Positions 33,237-41,293 of a stretch of DNA of 43,810 nt are shown one piece after another. The notes below the pieces were generated by a model. The model saw only the letters and a program-made list of their open reading frames with translations, had not been told where the DNA came from and did no database searches. Numbering within the stretch: the first letter of the stretch is position 1; each line of letters starts with the position of its first letter. The stretch spans positions 1-43,810 of the forward strand of contig CAYUIK010000044.1 of NCBI GenBank assembly GCA_964444805.1, written 5' to 3'. A program made the position numbers and the translations under genes. Source of the DNA: RECG01 sp964444805 (lineage in GTDB: Bacteria > Bacillota_I > Bacilli_A > Acholeplasmatales > Acholeplasmataceae).

Positions 33237-33967
33237 TATCTTCGGCCTCCTCTTTTACGGTTGCGTCGATCGAATTGCGGTGTCTTCTCATCCAGTTTGC
33301 GCAAGTTTTCCTCGCGCGTCTGGCCGGGAAGGACTTCCCCAGTGTAGATCCACACTTTTACGCCCAGCGTTCCGTAAGTCGTTTGTGCATTGATCGTCGC
33401 GTAATCGACATCGGCACGGAGCGTATGCAGAGGAACCTGTCCCTCTGAGTAACCTTCGTTACGCGCCATTTCCGCGCCACCGAGACGACCGGATATCAGC
33501 GTCTTGACACCTTTGGCTCCAGATTTTAGAGCGCGTTGGATCGCGATCTTTTGAACGCGTCTAAACGATGCGCGGTTTTCCAACTGCTCGGCGATGCTTT
33601 GAGCAACGAGTGATGCGACACGTTCCGGACGCTTGACTTCAACGACGTTGAAAATGATATTCTTAGGTGTGATTTTCTGTAATTTGTCAAGTGCCTTTTT
33701 CTTTGTTTCGGCATCTCTACCGATGACGACACCCGGTTTTGCAGTATGTAAAATGATTTTGATGCGGTCTTTTCCGCCTTTTCCTTTTAGACGCTCGATT
33801 TCAATGTGAGAAACAGCGGCTCTTTTGTAGAAATCATTGAGAAATTTACGGATTTGCGCGTCTTCCTTGACGAGTGCTGGTACCATGGACTTGTCCGCAT
33901 ACCACTTGGATTCCCAAGAGCGAATGATGCCGAGACGCATGCCTACCGGATTAACTTTTTGACCCAT
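33236..33967 (-). CDS. rpsC: 30S ribosomal protein S3
   Basis: 243 residues. MGQKVNPVGMRLGI opening, type II KH domain with the GKGGKDRIKIILHTAKPGVVIG-like segment, and C-terminal RLGGAEMARNEGYSEG and LPGQTREENLRK. Part of the mRNA entry channel. A short Arg/Gly-rich tail (RNRKRGGRR) ends the protein. Confidence 0.98.
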   Translation of the reverse strand: MGQKVNPVGMRLGIIRSWESKWYADKSMVPALVKEDAQIRKFLNDFYKRAAVSHIEIERLKGKGGKDRIKIILHTAKPGVVIGRDAETKKKALDKLQKITPKNIIFNVVEVKRPERVASLVAQSIAEQLENRASFRRVQKIAIQRALKSGAKGVKTLISGRLGGAEMARNEGYSEGQVPLHTLRADVDYATINAQTTYGTLGVKVWIYTGEVLPGQTREENLRKLDEKTPQFDRRNRKRGGRR

Positions 33968-33979
33968 GCTTCTTCACCT

Positions 33980-34318
33980 CTACTCTCTCTCAGCAACGAC
34001 CACAGTCACGTGGCTCGTCCGTTTTTTAATGATGTCGCCCTGGCCTTTGGCCCGTGGCAACAACCTCTTGATCCGTACACCTTCATTGATGAACGCTTCT
34101 TTGACATAAAGGTTTTCCGGATCCATATTATCGTTGTGCTCTGCATTTGCGATCGCACTATTCAACACCTTGAGAATAATTGGCGAAGCGGCTCGTGGTG
34201 TAAACATCAGAATCGCTTGTGCTTCTTTAACGTCTTTCCCACGAATCAGGTCGATTACTAATCGAGCCTTACGTGGAGTGACGCGAACAGTTTTAGCGGA
34301 TGCTTTCGTTTCCATCAT
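33980..34318 (-). CDS. rplV: 50S ribosomal protein L22
   Basis: 112 residues. VRVTPRKARLVIDLIRGKDV, ILKVLNSAIANAEHN and RLLPRAKGQGDIIKKRTSHVTVVV are L22 signatures; its beta-hairpin reaches into the exit tunnel. GGAGGAG lies just before the ATG in the gap after rpsS. Confidence 0.98.
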   Translation of the reverse strand: MMETKASAKTVRVTPRKARLVIDLIRGKDVKEAQAILMFTPRAASPIILKVLNSAIANAEHNDNMDPENLYVKEAFINEGVRIKRLLPRAKGQGDIIKKRTSHVTVVVAERE

Positions 34319-34329
34319 ATCTCCTCCAA

Positions 34330-34611
34330 TTACTTCTTCTTGGCTTTCTTGTCATCTTTATCATGTCCGCGATAGGTACGTGTTGGGGCAAATTCGCCAA
34401 ACTTGTGACCAACCATATCCTCTACGATATATACCGGAACATGCTCTTTACCATTGTAGACGGCGACTGTATGTCCAACGAAATCGGGGAAAACCGTCGA
34501 ACGACGCGACCACGTTTGAATTACTTTCTTAACATTCTTTTCATTTTGTTCACGAACCTTCTTTAATAGATGTTCGTCACAAAATGGACCTTTTTTTACT
34601 GAACGTGCCAT
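34330..34611 (-). CDS. rpsS: 30S ribosomal protein S19
   Basis: 93 residues. ARSVKKGPFCDEHLLKKV, IQTWSRRSTVFPDFVGHTVAVYNGKEHVPV, and KFGEFAPTRTYRGH are S19 motifs. Forms a complex with S13 in the head of the 30S subunit. Confidence 0.98.
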   Translation of the reverse strand: MARSVKKGPFCDEHLLKKVREQNEKNVKKVIQTWSRRSTVFPDFVGHTVAVYNGKEHVPVYIVEDMVGHKFGEFAPTRTYRGHDKDDKKAKKK

Positions 34612-34620
34612 ATTTTCCTC

Positions 34621-35451
34621 CTACTTCGTGCGTCGACGAACGATTAGATCGTTAGACGCTTTTTTGTTATTACGTGTATTGACGCCACGCGCTTTCTTAC
34701 CCCATGGGGTCATCGGTGATTTGCGTCCGATTGGTGCTCGGCCTTCACCACCACCGTGGGGGTGATCGTTCGGATTCATAACCGACCCACGAACCGTTGG
34801 ACGCACGCCCATATGTCGTTTCCTACCGGCCTTACCGATATTGACGAGTTCATACGTTTCGTTACCGACGGTACCGATGGTCGCCCGACACGTTCCGAGA
34901 ATTTTGCGCACCTCACCCGACTGAAGTCGAACGAGTACGTATTTTTCCTCACGTGCGAGAATTTGTGCAGAAGCACCAGCACTGCGGGCAATCTGTCCGC
35001 CCTTGCCGGGGTGTAGTTCGATGTTGTGAACAACCGTACCGACGGGAATGGTCATGATCGTCAATGCATTACCTACCTTGATGTCGACGCCAGGTCCGGA
35101 AATGATTTCCATACCGACCGTAAGACCTTTTGGAGCGAGAATATAGCGCTTTTCTCCATCCACATAGTTAATCCGTGCGATATTCGCTGTTCTATTCGGA
35201 TCGTATTCGATCTCGGCAACTCTCCCGATGATGCCGTCTTTGTTGCGTTTGAAGTCGATGACGCGATACTTTCTCTTCGCTCCACCGCCGATATGTCGGA
35301 CGGTGATCTTTCCGTGGTTGTTTCGTCCACCGGAACGAGAGAATGGCTCGAGTAGTGACTTTTCAGGAGTGGTTGTCGTGATTTCGTCGTACGTAAGTAC
35401 GCTCATGTTGCGCCGACCATTTGTCGTCGGCTTGTATTTTTTAACCGCCAT
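34621..35451 (-). CDS. rplB: 50S ribosomal protein L2
   Basis: 276 residues. KPTTNGRRNMSVL, KRKYRVIDFKRNKDG, and the C-terminal RGSVMNPNDHPHGGGEGRAPIGRKSP with the conserved functionally important His region. Needed for subunit joining and peptidyl transfer. 29 bases separate it from rplW. Confidence 0.98.
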   Translation of the reverse strand: MAVKKYKPTTNGRRNMSVLTYDEITTTTPEKSLLEPFSRSGGRNNHGKITVRHIGGGAKRKYRVIDFKRNKDGIIGRVAEIEYDPNRTANIARINYVDGEKRYILAPKGLTVGMEIISGPGVDIKVGNALTIMTIPVGTVVHNIELHPGKGGQIARSAGASAQILAREEKYVLVRLQSGEVRKILGTCRATIGTVGNETYELVNIGKAGRKRHMGVRPTVRGSVMNPNDHPHGGGEGRAPIGRKSPMTPWGKKARGVNTRNNKKASNDLIVRRRTK

Positions 35452-35480
35452 TGTGGTTAAACCTCCTCTAATCTTTCACT

Positions 35481-35768
35481 TTACACTGTGAAGGCGTCGA
35501 TACGTTGACCTTCAGCGATCTCGACGATGGCTTTTTTATAAGCCGGTCTGTAGCCTTCGTACTTACCCATTCGCTTGAACTTACGGCGCATATTGATCGT
35601 ATTGACCGAGAGTACGTTGACTTGAAAGATTGCTTCGACTGCCTTCTTGATGTCGACCTTGTTCGCTTTTTTATCGACCTTGAACGTGTACTTGTTTTGG
35701 CTCTCCATCAAACGGTTCGTTTCTTCCGTAATAATCGGAGCCTTCAATATATCGTAATACCTATTCAT
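35481..35768 (-). CDS. rplW: 50S ribosomal protein L23
   Basis: 95 residues. YYDILKAPIITEETNRLME, NKYTFKVDKKANKVDIKKAVEAIFQV and RKFKRMGKYEGYRPAYKKAIV match L23, the docking site for trigger factor and SRP at the tunnel exit. The ATG overlaps the end of rplD by 8 bases. Confidence 0.98.
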   Translation of the reverse strand: MNRYYDILKAPIITEETNRLMESQNKYTFKVDKKANKVDIKKAVEAIFQVNVLSVNTINMRRKFKRMGKYEGYRPAYKKAIVEIAEGQRIDAFTV

Positions 35769-36390
35769 TACCTAATGCCTCCTCAATCGATTCAACCGCA
35801 TCTTTCGTGAGGACCAGATTCCTGCAGTTGAGCATGTCATAAACGCTCACATGATCGACCTGAGCAAACGAGACATAGGGAATGTTTCGTGCCGCGCGAA
35901 TCGTGGCATCATCGAACGTTTTGACGACAAAGAGCGTCTTTCCTTCGATTTGCAATTCCTTGAGCATGTTTGCAAAAAGCTTCGTCTTAGCTTCCTCGAA
36001 CTGCAACTGATCAACTACCAAGAGTTTGCCTTCCTTCACGTGATGTGAGAAAGCAGAGCGCAAGGCGAGTTGTCTTACCTTTTTATTAATCTTGACTCCG
36101 TACGCACGAGGTGTCGGACCGAACACGATTCCACCGCCGCGCCATTGGGCCGAACGGATCGAGCCTTGACGGGCTCTACCTGTTCCTTTTTGTCTCCACG
36201 GCTTTCTACCACCACCGGAGACTTCTCCACGATTTTTGACATCATGTGTCCCCTGACGCATCGCTGCTCTCTGAGCGTTAACAACCTCATAGAGGGCTTG
36301 TTGATGAGGTTCGATTCCGAAAACATAATCGGATAAGGTTAATTCAGCCACACGACTACCGGCTTGATTCATGAGATCTACTTTTGGCAT
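35761..36390 (-). CDS. rplD: 50S ribosomal protein L4
   Basis: 209 residues. QRAAMRQGTHDVKNRGEVSGGGRKPWRQKGTGRARQGS is the tunnel-lining loop; GGGIVFGPTPRAYGVKINKKVRQLALRSA follows. In E. coli L4 represses its own operon through the S10 leader; the leader here is described separately. Confidence 0.98.
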   Translation of the reverse strand: MPKVDLMNQAGSRVAELTLSDYVFGIEPHQQALYEVVNAQRAAMRQGTHDVKNRGEVSGGGRKPWRQKGTGRARQGSIRSAQWRGGGIVFGPTPRAYGVKINKKVRQLALRSAFSHHVKEGKLLVVDQLQFEEAKTKLFANMLKELQIEGKTLFVVKTFDDATIRAARNIPYVSFAQVDHVSVYDMLNCRNLVLTKDAVESIEEALGNE

Positions 36391-36404
36391 TGTAACCCTC
36401 CTCC

Positions 36405-37046
36405 TTATTGAGTGCTCTTAGTGGTTGACTTGACGATCACAAGACCCTTATTCGGTCCCGGAACGCTTCCACTAATGAGCAATAACTGTTGGTCCTTGTC
36501 GACGCCGATGACGCGAACGTTTTGAATCGTCACTCTTTCAGCGCCCATATGACCCGGCAAATTCTTTCCTTTCAACTTGCCTTTGACCGCGCCCATCGAA
36601 CCTGGACGACGATGATATCTTGATCCATGCGTCATCGGTCCGCGGTGCTGATTGTGTCTCTTGATCGAACCTTCAAATCCTTTACCTTTTGAAGTGCCCG
36701 TGACATCGACATATTCACCGATGGCAAACATGTCGTTTGCAACTGCGTCGCCAACTGCGAAATCCGCCAATTCGTTTTTCAGCCCTTCTTTAAAGCGAAT
36801 CTCTCTAACGAAGCGCTTAGGTGCCGTATCGGCTTTTTTCACGTGCCCTTGTTCGGGCTTGTTACTTAATTTTTCCCGTTTCGACTCGAATCCGACTTGT
36901 GTGGCGACGTATCCATCTGTTTCCAACGTCTTTTGTTGCAAAACCACATTATCGGCCACGTCGATGACGGTAACTGGAATGAGCACGCCGTTTTCATCGA
37001 AAACCTGTGTCATGCCAACTTTTCTACCTAAGATTCCTTTGGCCAT
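36405..37046 (-). CDS. rplC: 50S ribosomal protein L3
   Basis: 213 residues. ILGRKVGMTQVFDENGVLIPVTVI, GTSKGKGFEGSIKRHNQHRGPMTHGSRYHRRPGSMG and PGHMGAERVTIQNVRVI are diagnostic. Early assembly protein near the peptidyl-transferase centre. Confidence 0.98.
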   Translation of the reverse strand: MAKGILGRKVGMTQVFDENGVLIPVTVIDVADNVVLQQKTLETDGYVATQVGFESKREKLSNKPEQGHVKKADTAPKRFVREIRFKEGLKNELADFAVGDAVANDMFAIGEYVDVTGTSKGKGFEGSIKRHNQHRGPMTHGSRYHRRPGSMGAVKGKLKGKNLPGHMGAERVTIQNVRVIGVDKDQQLLLISGSVPGPNKGLVIVKSTTKSTQ

Positions 37047-37066
37047 GTTCTTACCTCTTTCTGTTT

Positions 37067-37378
37067 CTATTTCTTGAGAACGATATCGATACCTGAAGGT
37101 AGATCGATATCCATCAATGCACTGATCGTTTTTGGATTGGGATCAACGATTTGAATCAGACGCTTATGCGTTCTCCGTTCGAACTGCTCACGTGAGTCCT
37201 TGTTAACGTGGGGAGAACGTAAGACCGTGAATATTTCCTTTTCCGTAGGAAGCGGGATTGGACCTTGAATAGTCGCACCCGTGCGCATCGCACTATCAAC
37301 GATCTTTTTGGCGGCTTGATCGAGTAAACGATGATCGTAAGCCTTTAAACGAATCTTGATAACATCTTTCTTTGCCAT
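37067..37378 (-). CDS. rpsJ: 30S ribosomal protein S10
   Basis: 103 residues. IKIRLKAYDHRLLDQAAKKIVD, GPIPLPTEKEIFTVLRSPHVNKDSREQFERRTHKRLIQI define S10, also known as NusE in antitermination. First gene of the cluster. AAAGGAG is upstream of the ATG. No tufA or fusA precedes it; the next upstream gene is the enzyme I-like protein. Confidence 0.98.
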   Translation of the reverse strand: MAKKDVIKIRLKAYDHRLLDQAAKKIVDSAMRTGATIQGPIPLPTEKEIFTVLRSPHVNKDSREQFERRTHKRLIQIVDPNPKTISALMDIDLPSGIDIVLKK

Positions 37379-37502
37379 TTGATAAGCTCCTTTCGCCTAT
37401 AATCTGGTATAGACTTGCTAGATGGAAAAACCCGATACGTAGACAACGGCTATCCGTGTATCGACAACCTCCCATTTCACAGCCTGCTCATTTAGACGAG
37501 CG
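37379..37502 (-). promoter_or_regulatory. Structured 5' leader of the S10 cluster
   Basis: About 124 bases from the predicted start near 37502 to the rpsJ ATG. In the RNA, CGATAC (37463-37458) pairs with GTATCG (37438-37433), enclosing a small ACGG/CCGT hairpin; outside it ATGG (37475-37472) can pair with CCAT (37425-37422). A GCTC/GAGC hairpin lies at the 5' end. Leaders upstream of rpsJ are known in other Bacillota (for example Lacto-rpsJ); whether this is homologous is not established here. Confidence 0.5.
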
Positions 37503-37508
37503 TAATCA

Positions 37509-37537
37509 ATTATACAAAAAAAGGGCCGCAATAGCAA
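37509..37537 (-). promoter_or_regulatory. Promoter of the S10-spc-alpha cluster
   Basis: Minus strand: TTGCTA (37537-37532), 17-base spacer, TATAAT (37514-37509). The -35 lies inside the terminator hairpin of the upstream region. Confidence 0.75.
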
Positions 37538-37543
37538 CCCTTT
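37516..37543 (-). terminator. Terminator upstream of rpsJ
   Basis: Minus strand: AAAGGGTTGC, loop TATT, GCGGCCCTTT, then T-run. The 10-bp stem contains two G-U pairs. It would end transcripts from the enzyme I-like gene, which stops at 37748; the intervening 200 bases are Lys/Arg-codon rich but show no gene I can support. Confidence 0.7.
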
Positions 37544-37747
37544 TGGTGTAATTTTATTCGTTTTCCAACTTTTTACGGTTTTTTGCTGCTATAACGCCTT
37601 TTTTTCGTTTTTTCGCACCTGACGGACGGTTGTGTCGTAGACTAACGCATCGGCACGTTCTCCGTTTTTCATCACTTTTCTGTGTCCTTCTTGCGTTATT
37701 CTTTGTCTTTCCTACTCGCGTTTCTTCTCTTCGAGTAACTTCCGCTC

Positions 37748-39412
37748 TTAACAACTGCGTTCACTTTCGGCTTTTTGTTTTAGTGCCGCTTGTTTATCTT
37801 TTTCGCGTTGTTCCGCTACGCCGATATATCGTCCTTTATTGGCAATGAATTTTGCGATCGTCGGTTCGAGTCTCCGCATCTTGGTTACGGGGATGACGAT
37901 ATTCCGATAACCCATTTTTAAGAAACGATCAAGAACTTCCGGTTGGCTAAGAATATTTCCAGCAACGAAGTGTTCAATATTTGACAATCGAAAATGTTGA
38001 TGAACATCGGCGACATCGCGATAATACGTGTCGAAAAACTCCTTTTTATTGAAGTGTTCGTATCGGTCGTGGTCCTCATCAACTTCCTCGATAAAATCAT
38101 TGAGTCCGATTACAGCAAAATCCATGTTGAAGTAGTGTTCGTATCGTTCCATTGCCGACTCAGTCTCAAACATGAAACCGATTCTCGGTAGCGGCAACTC
38201 GAAATGTTCGAAAACCTCTTCGATCTTTCCTCGCCACTCGAGCACTTCACTTTCCATGCGAATCATCGGAACAATGATACTGATCGGTCCGTGTACCGAC
38301 GCTTTGGCGATCGCAATAAGATTTTGATTAAACAGTTCGAGATAAGTGAAAAAGGACATGTTATCCGTATAGATCGGATCGATGAATGGCGTCGGCCTCT
38401 GCGGACGAAAATCGGGAATGCGAAAATAGACTTCTCGGCCATTCATCTTTTTGATAATATTCGTATATATTTCCGTTTGTTCTTGAATCGTCGGAATCGC
38501 ACCCTTCGTTACGTAGAGATATTCCGTACGTACGAGGCATACTCCATCATACCAGCTTCCTTGAGCGATGCGGTCGATGTGTTCTCCGCCGATCGTCGGG
38601 GCAAAGAACTTGACTTTCCGTCGCGTGCGATCAAAGCTCGGTTTTTCATTCAATGGATACAAATATTTCTTGACAAGCTTGCGATAGTCTTTGACACTTG
38701 AAACCGAAGGATTGATGATCAATTTGGACCGGAAGGTATCAATTAGAATTCGGTCACCATTCTTGATCTGTTCATCACTGAAAATAAGCGGCATTTCGAA
38801 GATCTGAACAACCGAATAATCGATGTGATCAATTTGTGCCCTGTATTGTGAAACGATTGCCTTGACACGCTTGTTGAGCCGGAAAAGATGTTCTTTTCGA
38901 AATTCATTGACGACGAGGATGACATCATAATCGATGTCTTCAAGTTGTTTTTGTAAAAGAAGTCTGTCAATTCGAATCAGCATGCGACTGAGAAACTGAC
39001 CACGTTCTTTTCGCAGCTTAGGAAGATTGTTTTGATACGAGCTCCACATCCATTCCGGACAATGCTGCTCACCGATACGAAATGCCTCGCGGAATGCCAT
39101 TGTTATATTCAGACGATAACGGAAAACGAGTCTTTTGAAAATAGCCTTGAATTCTTTCGTGCCGATTGGCGCCCATATGTAGTCTTGCATGACTTCGGTG
39201 CCGTAGATTCGGTCAATCAAACGATCACCGATCATACTATAGGTCACTCGTTCTTCCGCTATGAAGTCTTCAATAGAATCATAAATCCCATTTAATTCTT
39301 CATCCGTATAATCATGATTTATCTCATCGCCATTGTAGACGATCGCTTTCCCGAGAGCCATACCTTCGTGAATGATCGCTTTATCAATACTGATTTCTTT
39401 TTGTCTTTTCAT
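37748..39412 (-). CDS. Diverged homologue of PTS enzyme I, probable non-canonical or inactive
   Basis: 554 residues, near the length of PtsI (about 570). The N-terminus KAIIHEGMALGKAIVYNGDE aligns with the GIAASPGIAIGKAF opening of enzyme I. The PEP-binding barrel is recognisable: VRTEYLY (Arg295), YFRIPDF (Arg331), IIVPMI, GFMFETESAM (Glu416), IGLNDF (Asn438, Asp439). But the active-site Cys of the CGEMA motif is Ala (VAGNIL, Ala484), and the phospho-His motif GGRTSHSAI is degenerate (only IDHIDYS, His196, off by one residue). No HPr or sugar EII gene is in the window. Function unknown; a regulatory or pseudoenzyme role is possible. GAGGT lies nine bases before the ATG. Confidence 0.75.
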   Translation of the reverse strand: MKRQKEISIDKAIIHEGMALGKAIVYNGDEINHDYTDEELNGIYDSIEDFIAEERVTYSMIGDRLIDRIYGTEVMQDYIWAPIGTKEFKAIFKRLVFRYRLNITMAFREAFRIGEQHCPEWMWSSYQNNLPKLRKERGQFLSRMLIRIDRLLLQKQLEDIDYDVILVVNEFRKEHLFRLNKRVKAIVSQYRAQIDHIDYSVVQIFEMPLIFSDEQIKNGDRILIDTFRSKLIINPSVSSVKDYRKLVKKYLYPLNEKPSFDRTRRKVKFFAPTIGGEHIDRIAQGSWYDGVCLVRTEYLYVTKGAIPTIQEQTEIYTNIIKKMNGREVYFRIPDFRPQRPTPFIDPIYTDNMSFFTYLELFNQNLIAIAKASVHGPISIIVPMIRMESEVLEWRGKIEEVFEHFELPLPRIGFMFETESAMERYEHYFNMDFAVIGLNDFIEEVDEDHDRYEHFNKKEFFDTYYRDVADVHQHFRLSNIEHFVAGNILSQPEVLDRFLKMGYRNIVIPVTKMRRLEPTIAKFIANKGRYIGVAEQREKDKQAALKQKAESERSC

Positions 39413-39843
39413 TATCTATATACCTCAAGATTTATGTTGGATTTTTTAAATACGAGTCATACAGAATTGCATACAACCATGATCTGAAAACCCTGAATCC
39501 AAATAAATCCTTTGAACGTCTTCTTGCATAGTTTGATCAGATAATAATAACCTTGCATCAAAATAGGTCGTATATCAAGGAACAACCTGGATGGCAATAC
39601 TGACAGGTATTTGGCGTGAATGATTTTAAATCGTTTTCGGCATGAGAAAAACAATAGACACTCGTTCATGGCTCCCTCCCAAATTTGTGATGAGCTGAAT
39701 GCTATTGTATCAATTTTACCAAAAATATGATTAAAAAGCAAATTGTTTTTATACTGAATATTAATATATTTGTTATCTATCAAATAGAGTGTTAATCGGT
39801 CGTTTATCATTATTTTCGACAACTACTTTTTCAAATATCCCAC
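39413..39843. other. AT-rich gap without a supported gene
   Basis: Base composition drops sharply towards A/T compared with the ribosomal region. A 121-codon minus frame (39457-39822) begins with TTG, has no ribosome site, and its product shows no domain, so I do not call it a gene. Promoter elements for the enzyme I-like gene should be here, but only a poor candidate (TTGTAT followed by TATTTA) is visible around 39447-39476. Confidence 0.4.
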
Positions 39844-39874
39844 AATAAAAAAAAGAACTTCATGACTGAAGTTC
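39844..39874 (-). terminator. Terminator of the degV-marR unit
   Basis: Minus strand: GAACTTCA (39874-39867), loop GTCA, TGAAGTTC (39862-39855), followed by eight T. Perfect 8-bp stem just after the marR stop. Confidence 0.92.
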
Positions 39875-39894
39875 GATTTTATGCTTTTATCCCT

Positions 39895-40332
39895 TTAGAA
39901 TTTCTCTTTAAAATACCTACTAATATTTTCCAATGATTTAAGAAGCACAGTGTCCTTTTCGATTTCCAAGTCGCAAAAAAGAGAATCAATCATTTCATCA
40001 TGAAAATCATCATGGATTTTTAATACCTTATGGGCTTCATCTGTAAGCTTTAATAAGATCTTTCGCCGATCGTTGTCATCACGGTACCTAGAAACATAGT
40101 TCTTGCGTGCAAGAACGTTTATGGAAGTTGTGAGCGTTCCGAATGTAACACGTAATCGGTGTGCGACATTCCCCATTGTAGGAACGTCGCTGTTTCGAAT
40201 AGCCTCAAGGACATGCACTTCGGTCATAGACAGTTTGACACCACGCTCTTTGAGCGTACTGTTCTCTATGCTCAATATGTGATTAAACACGTCGACTAGG
40301 AGTTCATTGATCGTTTCTTTTGCCGAACCCAT
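39895..40332 (-). CDS. MarR-family regulator, FabT-like
   Basis: 145 residues from ATG 40332; the ATG four codons earlier touches the AGAGG sequence and is an unlikely start. Winged-helix MarR fold: KLSMTEVHVLEAIRNSDVPTMGNVAHRLRVTFGTLTTSINVLARKNYV-type HTH, then the wing RYRDDNDRRKILLKLT. LSMTEVH and the recognition helix pattern resemble FabT, the acyl-ACP-responsive repressor of fatty acid genes in lactic bacteria. It overlaps nothing but starts 15 bases after degV, forming one transcript with it; the palindrome upstream of degV (41218-41234) fits a FabT site. Confidence 0.85.
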   Translation of the reverse strand: MGSAKETINELLVDVFNHILSIENSTLKERGVKLSMTEVHVLEAIRNSDVPTMGNVAHRLRVTFGTLTTSINVLARKNYVSRYRDDNDRRKILLKLTDEAHKVLKIHDDFHDEMIDSLFCDLEIEKDTVLLKSLENISRYFKEKF

Positions 40333-40347
40333 AACGCACCCCATCCT

Positions 40348-41199
40348 CTATACGACAATATACCCCACACCGAGCGTTCCGGGTCCTGCGTGGGCACCGA
40401 CTACCGGCGTCAACGGAACGAGTTCTATTGTCAGATCTTCTTTGATCTCCATAAGTTTCTTTTTAATTTCTTTGGCCTTATCTTCGTTGTTCGTATAGGA
40501 AATAAATAGAATGACATTTTTTCCTTCGATATCGCGCTTGATTACCTCCAATAGACGAGCCTGTGCCTTGTTGGTCGTGCGGATCTTTTCATAAGGAACA
40601 AGACTTCCATCTTTTTGAAGCATCAATAGTGGCTTAATCTTCAAAAGTGTTCCTAAAAATCCACTCGTGCTCGACAACCGTCCATTTTTAACGAGGAATT
40701 TTAGCGTATCGACCAAAACATATATATGAATATTATCCCTGATTTTTTCGAGTCTGTCAATGATCTCACGAGCATTCTTTCCCTTTTTGATCATTTTGAT
40801 TGCTTCCAGGACAAGAAATGCTTCCCCATAAGAGACGCTTCGTGAGTCGATGACATAGACATTGATTCCTTCAACAAGTTCCTTAGCCAGAATAGCTCCT
40901 TGATAAGTACCACTGAGTTTGGATGAGATAACGACAACAATAACGTCCGTGTACCCTTCATTTTTCAGTTCTTCATACACTTCAGCAATTTTGCCAGTTG
41001 AAGTTTGAGATGTTGAAACATCGATATCCGGATCCTCAACAACGCGTTGATAGAACTCTTTGGCTTGAATATCAACATAATCCTCATATTCTTCACCATT
41101 GAGATGAAGTGTCGATCGAATCATCTTGACCGGGTAGTCGAGGGTCATATAATCAACGCCCGAATTACCACAAACTACGATTCCAATTTTGTTGCTCAT
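40348..41199 (-). CDS. DegV/FakB-family fatty acid-binding protein
   Basis: 283 residues. DegV pattern: STSQTSTGKI (fatty-acid carboxylate loop), ISSKLSGTYQGA, VIDSRSVSYGEAFLV, NGRLSS, IKPLLML and VGAHAGPGTLGVGYI at the C-terminus with the conserved His and Gly. FakB proteins hold a fatty acid while FakA phosphorylates it, feeding exogenous fatty acids into phospholipid synthesis. FakA is not in the window. AAAGGAG precedes the ATG, and a TTGACA/TATGAT promoter plus palindrome lie upstream. Chain-length preference cannot be told. Confidence 0.93.
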   Translation of the reverse strand: MSNKIGIVVCGNSGVDYMTLDYPVKMIRSTLHLNGEEYEDYVDIQAKEFYQRVVEDPDIDVSTSQTSTGKIAEVYEELKNEGYTDVIVVVISSKLSGTYQGAILAKELVEGINVYVIDSRSVSYGEAFLVLEAIKMIKKGKNAREIIDRLEKIRDNIHIYVLVDTLKFLVKNGRLSSTSGFLGTLLKIKPLLMLQKDGSLVPYEKIRTTNKAQARLLEVIKRDIEGKNVILFISYTNNEDKAKEIKKKLMEIKEDLTIELVPLTPVVGAHAGPGTLGVGYIVV

Positions 41200-41217
41200 A
41201 TCGATTCTCCTTTGTTT

Positions 41218-41234
41218 ATTTTGATGTTCAAATT
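41218..41234 (-). promoter_or_regulatory. FabT-box-like palindrome upstream of degV
   Basis: Minus strand AATTTGAACATCAAAAT: TTTGA and TCAAA are a perfect inverted repeat around three bases. The published FabT site is ANTTTGATTATCAAATT; this differs mainly in the centre and at the last bases. It lies about 8-24 bases after the predicted transcription start, where a bound repressor would block elongation. The gene after degV encodes a FabT-like MarR protein. Confidence 0.65.
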
Positions 41235-41248
41235 AATGTGCTGTGTAT

Positions 41249-41276
41249 ATCATATCATAAAACCATAATTTGTCAA
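41249..41276 (-). promoter_or_regulatory. Promoter of degV-marR
   Basis: Minus strand: TTGACA (41276-41271, consensus), 16-base spacer, TATGAT (41254-41249). Confidence 0.8.
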
Positions 41277-41293
41277 TCGAAAAAGGGCTCAAT

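Noticed and set aside
37554..37754. 66-codon very basic minus-strand frame after the enzyme I-like gene
   Set aside because: TTG start overlapping the previous stop, no ribosome site, composition follows A/G-rich DNA. A frameshifted tail of the enzyme I-like protein was considered, but the residues in any frame do not resemble that family.
39457..39822. 121-codon minus-strand frame
   Set aside because: TTG start without ribosome site, AT-rich codons, no domain or membrane pattern that convinces; it would also span the likely promoter region of the enzyme I-like gene.
41200..41290. Riboswitch upstream of degV
   Set aside because: The leader is only about 40 bases and its structure is explained by a protein-type palindrome.
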